Below the pieces are notes generated by a model that was given only the letters and a program-made list of their open reading frames with translations, searched no databases and was not told where the DNA came from. From positions 94,904 through 158,903 of the forward strand of contig JAHQWG010000025.1 in NCBI GenBank assembly GCA_029856045.1: a stretch of DNA of 64,000 bases, written 5' to 3'. How positions within the stretch are numbered: position 1 is the first letter of the stretch; the number at the start of each line of letters is the position of its first letter. The position numbers were made by a program, and so were the translations under genes. The DNA comes from Promethearchaeia archaeon. Lineage in GTDB: Archaea; Asgardarchaeota; Lokiarchaeia; Sigyniarchaeales; SOKP01. Positions 44,653 through 52,517 of the stretch are shown here, piece after piece.

Positions 44653-45393
44653 TTACTCTTCAAAAATTACAGTCTTAGTTTCTTTTATGTAAACTCTTAT
44701 CCATGAATCTTTTTCCTTAATCATTTCTTTGATAAGTTTTTCAAGTTCAAATTCATTAATTAGGCATTTTTGACTTAATTCATAAAGGGACATTATATCA
44801 GAGGAAGCCCCGATTTCATTTACTTTCTTTTTAACTAATTTAGACTGTAATTCTTTAAAAAATTCACTAAAAATTTTAAGATTATCAGATTTAGCTTTCA
44901 AAATCAAGGAAGTGGTTGTTTCAATAACATTGTTATAGTTTAAGATATCGTATATCCCTAACAGCTCATATGATTTTTTAATATAATCTAAAACAAGATT
45001 TATTCGTTGATTGATATCTTCTAGAAGCGATTTGCTTTTTTCTTTTATTATTTGATTCTTAATATTCACATATTTTTTTAATACTTCTTCTAAATTTTCA
45101 GTAGTAAGGGTTATGTAATTCATATTTAATAATTTAATTTCATAAGAATTGCGGAGTTCTAAGATTTTTTGATTTATTAATTCACTTAATTCATTAAATG
45201 TCTTTATATATGTCCCAAATCCAAAATCTTTATTTTCTCTACGTAGTGTTAAGGCAGATTGACATTTATTCAAAGCAGATAGTAAATCATTTTCTGATAA
45301 CTTTTGCTCAATAAAATTTTGATAAAAATCCAACTTTTGTTCGATATCTTTTTTACTCTTAAATTCTTTCGTTAACTCTCTGAAGTATTTCAT
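44653..45393 (-). CDS. Helical/coiled-coil protein of unknown function
   Basis: 246 residues, nearly all alpha-helical. The N-terminal 60 residues resemble a TPR-like pair (DFYQNFIEQKLSENDLLSALNKCQSALTLR), like the C-terminus of the longin GTPase at 3120. The remainder alternates charged helices (IINQKILELRNSYEIKLLN-like, LEEVLKKYVNIKNQIIKEKSKSL). No membrane segment or known motif. Such proteins are common beside Asgard GTPases, but none is adjacent. Confidence 0.55.
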   Translation of the reverse strand: MKYFRELTKEFKSKKDIEQKLDFYQNFIEQKLSENDLLSALNKCQSALTLRRENKDFGFGTYIKTFNELSELINQKILELRNSYEIKLLNMNYITLTTENLEEVLKKYVNIKNQIIKEKSKSLLEDINQRINLVLDYIKKSYELLGIYDILNYNNVIETTTSLILKAKSDNLKIFSEFFKELQSKLVKKKVNEIGASSDIMSLYELSQKCLINEFELEKLIKEMIKEKDSWIRVYIKETKTVIFEE

Positions 45394-45524
45394 AGAACCC
45401 TTACTATCTTATACTTTCTAAATTATAAAATTTTTAACCCAATTACTATATAATAAGTTAAAAATATCTCCCTTATAATACTTAATGTTTTTCTAATATA
45501 TATAATTTTTATTAATGAATCATT

Positions 45525-46166
45525 ATGTCGGGAAAAAAAATAAACATTATTGGTCTTGTTGGATCACCAAGAAAAAATCGATCTTGCGATTTCTTGATAG
45601 AAGAAGCACTGAAAGGAGCTAAAGAAATAGATGAGACTGTTGAAATTGAAAAAGTCTACTTGGTTGATTATAAATTGGAGCAATGTACAGGTTGTGATCA
45701 ATGTTTGCGGGAGCCCTATGAATGTCCATTATCTGAAAATGATGATTTTAAGAAATTAGAAGAAAAAATATTAAGTGCTGATGCAATTTTTATTGCAGCT
45801 CCATGTTATTTTGGAAGTGTATCCGGTCTAACTAAAGTATTTATTGATCGCTCAAGACCTTGGAAAATGGCAAATTATAAATTAAAAGATATAATTTTTG
45901 CACCTATGGGAGCATCGGGCTTAAGAAACGGTGGTGCTGCAGGAGTTGTATCAGATTTAATAAATTTTGCCTTTATTCAAGGTATGGTTTGTTTTGGTGC
46001 GCTAGGAAATCCTGTAATAGATGAGAATATTCCAATGACATCCTTACAAAAATATGGACGTAAAGAATTTATAAAGAAAGATGAAATTGATGAAATAGGG
46101 CAAATTGTAGCGAGAAATGTAGGTATAAGGGCTGTTAATCTATTAAAAAAATTGAAGAATAAATAA
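45525..46166 (+). CDS. Iron-sulfur flavoprotein / NADPH-dependent FMN reductase family
   Basis: 213 residues, flavodoxin fold. FMN phosphate loop GLVGSPRKNRSCDFL at about 9-22. The cysteine group CTGCDQCLREPYEC (about 54-67) matches the Isf [4Fe-4S] pattern CX2CX2CX6C, and CYFGSVSGLTKVFIDRS continues the fold. Archaeal Isf proteins carry electrons between ferredoxin and other acceptors or reduce O2/H2O2. ATG start (MSGKK). Monocistronic; converges with the small membrane operon. Confidence 0.88.
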   Translation: MSGKKINIIGLVGSPRKNRSCDFLIEEALKGAKEIDETVEIEKVYLVDYKLEQCTGCDQCLREPYECPLSENDDFKKLEEKILSADAIFIAAPCYFGSVSGLTKVFIDRSRPWKMANYKLKDIIFAPMGASGLRNGGAAGVVSDLINFAFIQGMVCFGALGNPVIDENIPMTSLQKYGRKEFIKKDEIDEIGQIVARNVGIRAVNLLKKLKNK

Positions 46167-46189
46167 AAATAAAAATTTTTTATTTTTTA

Positions 46190-46537
46190 TTAATTTTTAG
46201 AACCGCAATATGGACAAAATTCTGAATCCCCAATCGGTTTTCCACAATATTTACACTTTTTAGCAGAAACTTCCATTTCCTTCTTTTCTTTTTCTTTTAC
46301 CTCTTTTTTTTCTCCTGGCCAATGATAATTAATAATTACCCCGCTAATCAGTAAAACAACGAATATAATTATGTAAAAATTATAATCAGCTGGGATATTT
46401 TGAGGAAAGAATTGTAATAAGAATTCAATCCAGAATTTCATTACTTCCCCAATTGGAGATAAAACAGCTCTTGAGTAGTAAAATACCACTCCAATGAACT
46501 CTGCAATCATTCTCAAGATATCAACTTGTATTATCAT
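46190..46537 (-). CDS. Small membrane protein with C-terminal zinc ribbon (third gene of membrane operon)
   Basis: 115 residues. Two hydrophobic stretches (about 5-40, partly amphipathic, and IIIFVVLLISGVIINYHW), a Lys/Glu-rich linker (KKEVKEKEKKEMEV), and a C-terminal zinc ribbon (CKYCGKPIGDSEFCPYCGSKN). ATG immediately follows the upstream gene's stop (no gap), so translation is coupled. No family recognised; the ribbon would lie on the cytosolic side if the last TM runs outward-in. Confidence 0.65.
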   Translation of the reverse strand: MIIQVDILRMIAEFIGVVFYYSRAVLSPIGEVMKFWIEFLLQFFPQNIPADYNFYIIIFVVLLISGVIINYHWPGEKKEVKEKEKKEMEVSAKKCKYCGKPIGDSEFCPYCGSKN

Positions 46538-47074
46538 CTAAAGAGCACCTCCATCTTTACCAAAAGTAGATTCTGGTACAAATACCTTCTCTTCTTTCTT
46601 TTCTTTTCTTTTACCAAACTCAACTTCAATTAACTTCCAAATTTTTGCAACTATTATTAAGGTATAAGCTCCCAAATAAAGTAATACCATTCCAACAAAA
46701 TCAAGTGTTACACTTCCAAGTCCCGGAATTTGAATTCCAAATGCTGTTGCTCCACTAAATTTATAACTCCACAGGTAAAAACAGTTTGTGAATACTAATA
46801 AAATACTAAAAACTACTTTTCTTCTTGAGTCTTTTGGAGAAGACCATGTAAAAAATGCTAAACCACTAATTGTTAAACCTAATGCGACAAGCCAGAAAAT
46901 AACAACAGCTATACCTCCTTGAGCTATTTCGATGTCTAAAATTTGATCTGTTGGAGGTATTGGTATTTCCATTTTATCCACAAAATCAAAGGTTAAAGCT
47001 GGTATCAACATGGTTGTTGTCATATATATTGCCATTCCAATAAAACCTCTGAAAAGATTCTTCATTCCTCCCAT
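46538..47074 (-). CDS. Four-helix membrane protein (second gene of membrane operon)
   Basis: 178 residues. Hydrophobic segments: FIGMAIYMTTTMLIPALTF, GGIAVVIFWLVALGLTISGLAFFTW, KVVFSILLVFTNCFYLWSY, and LDFVGMVLLYLGAYTLIIVAKIW, with a charged C-terminus (RKEKKEEKVF). Begins one base after the stop of the gene before and ends directly at the next start. Function unknown. Confidence 0.65.
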   Translation of the reverse strand: MGGMKNLFRGFIGMAIYMTTTMLIPALTFDFVDKMEIPIPPTDQILDIEIAQGGIAVVIFWLVALGLTISGLAFFTWSSPKDSRRKVVFSILLVFTNCFYLWSYKFSGATAFGIQIPGLGSVTLDFVGMVLLYLGAYTLIIVAKIWKLIEVEFGKRKEKKEEKVFVPESTFGKDGGAL

Positions 47075-47075
47075 T

Positions 47076-47591
47076 TTATGGACCTCCCCATTCTATTGGT
47101 ACATTTTTTAATTCTACGCCAAAAAAAAGTAATCGATATGTATAGTAGGCAGAAATGTTAAGATTCATGGTAAAAGTTGGGGGATGAAAAATGTCAATAT
47201 CACCCGATGGAAAAGAGAAACTCTCATCAGTAGCCGTGAAGTTACCCTCAAATTCAACACCTGCTCCAATCTCTGGATAAACTTGCTCTTTTTGCATAAT
47301 AATATGTGATAGCGATACATTATAAGTCATATTAATTGCAATCCCTATCCTTAATTCATCAAGCGGAAAATAGCCCGCATTAGTTAAATTAAATGGTATT
47401 ACAAGACTCATAGGTTCACTAAAATTTAATTGTGCAGTTATGGGACCAGATGGTATTTTCACATTTTCAGAAAAATCAGAAAACACTGATACGGCGGAAA
47501 GACCACCGAATAAACCTGTAAGTGTTAAAGCAATTGTCATCACATATAAGGTAATTCGAAATGCAATTCGACATATTTTTGAGACTCCCAT
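47076..47591 (-). CDS. Membrane-anchored extracellular LEA14-like domain protein (first gene of membrane operon)
   Basis: 171 residues. One N-terminal TM/signal anchor (LYVMTIALTLTGLFGGLSAVSVF), then a beta-rich outside domain (SLVIPFNLTNAGYFPLDELRIGIAINMTYN) with several N-x-S/T sequons, recalling LEA14/CARDB-like sandwiches. The three genes 47591 to 46190 are packed with 0-1 bp gaps, share membrane character, and probably form one complex: an outside sensor domain, a four-TM core and a zinc-ribbon subunit. Confidence 0.6.
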   Translation of the reverse strand: MGVSKICRIAFRITLYVMTIALTLTGLFGGLSAVSVFSDFSENVKIPSGPITAQLNFSEPMSLVIPFNLTNAGYFPLDELRIGIAINMTYNVSLSHIIMQKEQVYPEIGAGVEFEGNFTATDESFSFPSGDIDIFHPPTFTMNLNISAYYTYRLLFFGVELKNVPIEWGGP

Positions 47592-47707
47592 AAGAATACC
47601 CTTTTATTAGAAAAAATTTTATTAGATTATACTATATAATATCTATTTTTTTTAAAAATATTATGTTATCGATATATTTTTAATTTGAGTATAATCAATT
47701 TTGAATT

Positions 47708-48970
47708 CTAATAACCTTTTGGATAAGGATCTTCTAGAATTTCTACGATTTTGAAAGTTTTTTTGGATAACACTTTAGGAAACTGTTTTCTCATTATACC
47801 CCAAAAAAAGTGCTTTGCTCTTTTCTTCTTTATTTTATTAGAGATTGGCTTTTCTCCAATAGCCATTTGTAATAATTCAATGATATGATAAACTTTCATT
47901 CTTTTTTTCATGTACAACTTCTGAACTATTGAAAGTACAGCCAAACAACCGGCACAATAAACACATATTGCATCTGCTTTTGTCTTTTTAAATTCTCTAA
48001 TATTTCTGAATCCTGATTTAATTAAATTCATCGGATGATATGCACTATCTACAGAAAAACCACCTCCAATCCCGCAACATCTCATGTTTTCTCTACAAGA
48101 ATCTATTTCGATGACTTTCACACCTATTGCATTCAGAATTTTTCTTGGTATATCCATATATCCATCACCGAACATTTTACCATAACATGATTCTTGGATT
48201 GTAACGGTCAAATCTAATTTTTCCTTGATTTGAATTTCACCACTTTCAATTCGTTCCCAAAGATATTGAATATACGATTTAATTGACTCAAATTTATAAG
48301 TTAAACCGTAATGCGGCAAAACATTCATAAAAACATTTGTTCCAGCTGTGCAAAGAACAAGTAGATTTTTAGGCTTTAAAATGTTAAACCATTTATCTAA
48401 TCTTTTAGTAACTTGTTTTAATTGATCTACATAGCCTGTGCGAAATAATGTTTCACCACAACAATATTCAAGCCGACCTCTTATATCAAGATCTTTGAAG
48501 AAACTTGCTTGAGTTAATTCAGGAAAGGTAATTATATTACAACCAGGATATGTCAATGTATCCTCAACTGGGCTTAAATCTTTCCATTTCTCTAAAATTT
48601 CTTTAGCATTTTCTGACATATGGTCAATTACATAAGTACGGAAATTTGGATAATAGGGATAATGTGTTATATAATATTTTGCTCTTTTTTTTAGTCCATT
48701 TTCTTTATATTGTTCATTCCACCGCTTAAGGATAAGACTTGCAGGATGTGCATCAGTAGGACAGAAAAAATTGCAGGTAAAGCAACTCTGGCACTTTTTT
48801 AAAACTTGTTCGGTTTCTTCACCAGCTATTAATTTTCTCATTTCATTTTTTGATTCTTCGACCGAAAATTCCATTATTGGACAATGAGTTAGACATTCAC
48901 CGCATAAATCACAAACTTCTTCGTTAAAAGGGTCAAAAAATCTATTATTTATTGGTTTTATATTAGTCAT
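47708..48970 (-). CDS. HdrD/GlpC-like iron-sulfur protein with two CCG domains
   Basis: 420 residues. N-terminal ferredoxin-type motifs CDLCGECLTHCP (about 17) and CQSCFTCNFFCP (about 59) bind two [4Fe-4S] clusters. Two cysteine-rich CCG domains follow: YPGC ... EYCCGETLF and ESCYGK ... RCCGIGGG ... CVYCAGC, the latter able to hold a noncubane or Zn centre as in heterodisulfide reductase. Likely transfers electrons to a disulfide, quinone-like or ETF partner, for example from beta-oxidation. Paralogue of the next gene upstream. ATG start; the C-terminus (about 375-420) is basic. Confidence 0.87.
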   Translation of the reverse strand: MTNIKPINNRFFDPFNEEVCDLCGECLTHCPIMEFSVEESKNEMRKLIAGEETEQVLKKCQSCFTCNFFCPTDAHPASLILKRWNEQYKENGLKKRAKYYITHYPYYPNFRTYVIDHMSENAKEILEKWKDLSPVEDTLTYPGCNIITFPELTQASFFKDLDIRGRLEYCCGETLFRTGYVDQLKQVTKRLDKWFNILKPKNLLVLCTAGTNVFMNVLPHYGLTYKFESIKSYIQYLWERIESGEIQIKEKLDLTVTIQESCYGKMFGDGYMDIPRKILNAIGVKVIEIDSCRENMRCCGIGGGFSVDSAYHPMNLIKSGFRNIREFKKTKADAICVYCAGCLAVLSIVQKLYMKKRMKVYHIIELLQMAIGEKPISNKIKKKRAKHFFWGIMRKQFPKVLSKKTFKIVEILEDPYPKGY

Positions 48971-49076
48971 CTTACTTAAGAATGATATTTTTCAAATTAT
49001 CAATGGAGATATAATTTCTAAATTATTTAAGATATTAAATTCTTTCCAGTATATTTTTTAGTTTACTTTTAAAGAT

Positions 49077-50438
49077 TTAACGGGTTTTCATTATTGGCAT
49101 TAAAATTCGAAACATTTTTGCATATAATTTTCGAACTGCAGAAATGTTAAATGAACTTCGAATCAATTTTAACATTTTATATTTTTTTGGATGGAAAGTG
49201 CTCATGGTTTTATCATATGTTATTCGCTTTATAAAGAAATTCGCTTGAAATACAGATAAAAGCAATTGATACGTATAAATGGCGATTATATCCCAAGCTC
49301 GCTTGATATGGTCGTGAGGGTAATTTATTTTTTCACCCATTGCCATTCTAACTATTTCTATTATGTGATAAACATCAATTTTTTTGCCCAAAAGTTCTCT
49401 AGAAACCCACAATATAAATATACACCCACCACAATAAGAGATTAACGCTTTCGCTCCAGTTTCTTCCGCTTGTTCATATTTTTTTTTTGCTTCAGATATA
49501 ATATTAAATACCATTGAAATATTGCCCACACTAGAAGGTCCAACTCCAAATCCGCAACATAATGAATCTTTTTTATTATTTTTCATTTCTAGAATTTTAC
49601 AACCGCATTTCTTGAGAATTTCTCTTGGTTTTTCCCAATATACCCCATCTAAAGCTTTAGAATAACAATTGTCATGAACAGTGACTGTAAGATTTAATTG
49701 ATTAGGTAATTTTATTTCATCTGCATCAAGCTTTTCAATAAGCCAATCATGAAAATTTATAAATTTTTGATCATGGCTTACTTTCATTTCTTTAGGATGT
49801 ACTTCTTTGAAAAGATAATGGACTGCATCTAAAATCGGAACCACAATATCAACACCCCACTTATCGAAATCTTTTTTAGTTCTCTCAGCGACCTCTTGGG
49901 TGACATCCAGATATCCTAATTGATAGAGATAAGCACCTCCCTCCCATTGATCAATTCTATCTATAGGTTTAAAATAATTTAATAACTTACTTCCTCCAAT
50001 TATAAAGGGAAACAAATGAGTATAATTTCCAATTAATAAAACCTTATCAGAAGGGTTGGGAATATAATTCATCCATTCATAGATCCATCGTTTTTCTTGA
50101 TTAGAGAGATAAACATTAAGGAGTTGCCAAATGTTATGTTCCTCAGTAGGACAGACAAAACGAGAGAATGGAAGTGCGCCTCTCTCTTTGTATAAATCAT
50201 TCCACCTTTCAAGGATTAATTGATATGGATTTGCTTGTTGTGGACAATAAAAATTACATGATAAACACGTAGTGCAAGTAGTAAGAACATATTTAGATTC
50301 ATTTCCCTCGATAAGATTTTTAATTTCTAATTTTGCTTCTTCGATAGGCAACTTTAAAACAGGACAGAGATGAAAACACAACCCACATAAATCACATCTA
50401 TCCACTTTAAAGCCTGAAATCCTTTTTTCTTTAATCAT
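49077..50438 (-). CDS. HdrD/GlpC-like iron-sulfur protein with degenerate first CCG domain
   Basis: 453 residues, paralogue of the downstream gene (106 bp apart). Ferredoxin motifs CDLCGLCFHLCP and CTTCLSCNFYCP are intact, and so is the second CCG domain (DNCYSKALDG ... LCCGFGVGP ... YCGGCIF). The first CCG domain has lost its cysteines: where the sister has EYCCGETLFRTGY this one has QWEGGAYLYQLGY. The pair could act as a heterodimer in which one subunit carries two special clusters and the other one. A C-terminal helical extension (about 380-453) is basic. Confidence 0.85.
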   Translation of the reverse strand: MIKEKRISGFKVDRCDLCGLCFHLCPVLKLPIEEAKLEIKNLIEGNESKYVLTTCTTCLSCNFYCPQQANPYQLILERWNDLYKERGALPFSRFVCPTEEHNIWQLLNVYLSNQEKRWIYEWMNYIPNPSDKVLLIGNYTHLFPFIIGGSKLLNYFKPIDRIDQWEGGAYLYQLGYLDVTQEVAERTKKDFDKWGVDIVVPILDAVHYLFKEVHPKEMKVSHDQKFINFHDWLIEKLDADEIKLPNQLNLTVTVHDNCYSKALDGVYWEKPREILKKCGCKILEMKNNKKDSLCCGFGVGPSSVGNISMVFNIISEAKKKYEQAEETGAKALISYCGGCIFILWVSRELLGKKIDVYHIIEIVRMAMGEKINYPHDHIKRAWDIIAIYTYQLLLSVFQANFFIKRITYDKTMSTFHPKKYKMLKLIRSSFNISAVRKLYAKMFRILMPIMKTR

Positions 50439-50601
50439 TGTATCAATTATCTCGAATTATTGATTTTTTTTAATTGATATTTATTTAAAAGAATTTTATT
50501 AAAATAGGTTTCTCTTTTATCCAAAATACAAAATAAAAATAAAAACACTAATAAATATCATTAACAAATTTTTAATTTAGATATAATAAAGGGATAATTC
50601 T

Positions 50602-52167
50602 ATGGAAAAAGTTAGAGATGAATTTGAGCCTTCTCAGGAATTTCATATGTCAAAAAGAAAAATTATCATAAACCTATTAAAACTAATTCCTAAAATGAGA
50701 AGAATTAGAAAAAAAGCTGAGAAGCTCCTATTAGAGATACAAAAACCACTATTAAAAGTTCAAGCACCAACTTTGGAAATTATTCAAAATGATTTAGAAA
50801 AAATCTGTAGTGTCCCGCATAGAAGAATAGGAACAAAAGAAGCACATGAAATTGAAAATTTTTTAGAGAGTAAATTTATTGAATTAGGACTTGAAAATGT
50901 AAAGAAAGAACCAGTTAATGTTATAAATTGGGTTGCTAAAAATTGGAAATTAAATTTATCAAATGGAAATAAAACTACAGAAATTCCATGCTTTTATGTA
51001 CTGAATACTGAATTTACTGACAAGGATGGATTGACAGCTCCTATGGTTTATGTAGGAACGGGAAGAGATAAAGACTTTAGAAATATTGACGTTAAAGATA
51101 AAATTGTAGTTGCAGATATCGAATTTCCGACCTTACCTCTTGGCAAATTACTAAGTATAGCTAAACCATATTATGTTGCTGATCCTACTAACTCAATAGA
51201 TAAGACCACTAAAATGGTTTTAACATTTGCTTTATTGAATTTCCCACCACAAGCACTAGGGGGAAAACCAAGGGAAGATTCTGTTTATTGGCGTGCAGTA
51301 AGAAGAGGTGCTTTAGGTTTAATACTCATTTTAAGAGATTATCCATCAAATGTTAATAGTCATTGGGGTCCATATGATGGTACTATGAAACCAATTCCTG
51401 CTTTATACATAGGGAAATATGATGGTATGAAAGTTCGGGAACTGGCTCAATTAAATAATTCTCAAGCAACAATAATTCTTGAGGGTCACAAGGAACCAAG
51501 CATAGCTCATAATATATGGGGAATATTACCAGGAAAATCTGAGGAGCTGATAATGATATCTAGCCATCATGATTCTGCATTTGAGGGTGCTTCCGAAGAT
51601 GGAACTGGAGTTTCAATGGTTCTAGCTCAATTAAGAGCTTGGACTAAAATTCCAAAAAATGAAAGAGTTCGCTCAATATTATTCATATTAACAGCAGGTC
51701 ACCTATATGGAGGAATAGGAGCAGAATCATTTGCAAGAAAATATAGAGATGATCTTTTAAAGAATGTGTTAGTTGATGTGAACTTAGAACATATGTGTGC
51801 AAAAGATGTTGAAGAAGATCCTGAAACTCATAATTTTAAAATAACAAAAGAACTTGCATTTGGGGCAGTATTTCTTTCTCAAAGAGTGCAATTAGTAGCT
51901 CACACAATTAAGGCATTTAAAGAGCACAAAATAGAGCGTATGATGTTAATTCCAGACAATTTTTTTGCAACACCTCCTATTGGTGAAGCAGGTCATTTTA
52001 CATCTCATAGTGATTTAAAAATTATTCATTGGATAAGGTCCCCCTATTATTTACTCACTGCAGAAGATACACTGGATAAAATTGATATGAGGAAATTAAG
52101 TTCTACTGCTCAATGTGTCTCAGATTTGATTAATTCTCTAATGGTTTTATCAAAAGAACGGTTTTAA
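50602..52167 (+). CDS. Divergent M28-family peptidase-like protein
   Basis: 521 residues, cytosolic (no signal or TM). PHRRIGTKEAHEIENFLESKFIELG is the usual M28 N-terminal helix; an inserted PA-like domain spans about 150-290; then SSHHDSAFEGASEDGTGVSMVL supplies His and Asp ligands. Where active members have DxEExGLxGS this one has LTAGHLYGGIGAES, so the catalytic/bridging Glu pair is Gly-His. NLEHM and a final His (FTSHSDLKIIHW) remain. Peptidase activity is doubtful; it could bind metal for another reaction (glutaminyl-cyclase-like) or be regulatory. Confidence 0.75.
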   Translation: MEKVRDEFEPSQEFHMSKRKIIINLLKLIPKMRRIRKKAEKLLLEIQKPLLKVQAPTLEIIQNDLEKICSVPHRRIGTKEAHEIENFLESKFIELGLENVKKEPVNVINWVAKNWKLNLSNGNKTTEIPCFYVLNTEFTDKDGLTAPMVYVGTGRDKDFRNIDVKDKIVVADIEFPTLPLGKLLSIAKPYYVADPTNSIDKTTKMVLTFALLNFPPQALGGKPREDSVYWRAVRRGALGLILILRDYPSNVNSHWGPYDGTMKPIPALYIGKYDGMKVRELAQLNNSQATIILEGHKEPSIAHNIWGILPGKSEELIMISSHHDSAFEGASEDGTGVSMVLAQLRAWTKIPKNERVRSILFILTAGHLYGGIGAESFARKYRDDLLKNVLVDVNLEHMCAKDVEEDPETHNFKITKELAFGAVFLSQRVQLVAHTIKAFKEHKIERMMLIPDNFFATPPIGEAGHFTSHSDLKIIHWIRSPYYLLTAEDTLDKIDMRKLSSTAQCVSDLINSLMVLSKERF

Positions 52168-52517
52168 TTTTAGTTCTATTTGTTCAATCTTTTTAATTAC
52201 GTTTGTAACCAGAAATCATTAATTTCCTACAATTTATACAATTAAATTATCTTTTTTTAGCGTGGTTTTAGATATACCATATAAAGATCTTTTTTCAAGA
52301 ACAAAATATCAGTTATAACAATATTTTGAAAGGCAGATTGTTAAGAATCTACATAAATTTAGAGAACAAACAATTAAAAAATCGAATTGTTATTATTTTA
52401 AAAAAGGTTCTTAATAATCTATTTATTATTTAAAAAAAGTTTTAAGAAATATTTTTAAAAATCGAAATCAATTTTATTAAAAAGATTTAAATAAAAAAAG
52501 TAGGATTTTGAAAAAAA
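52168..52517. other. Intergenic region upstream of the first Ca2+ ATPase
   Basis: 350 bp without a gene. AT-rich, with several T- and A-runs; the only supported element is the promoter at its right end (TATA at 52485). Its last ~110 bases resemble the same part of the 55356-55698 gap. Confidence 0.5.
52485..52512 (+). promoter_or_regulatory. TATA box and conserved leader of ATPase 1
   Basis: ATTTAAATAAA (52485-52495) lies about 23-33 bp before the ATG, followed by taggattttgaa at 52501-52512. The same pair stands before ATPase 2, so promoter and leader were copied with the gene or kept by selection. Confidence 0.55.
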
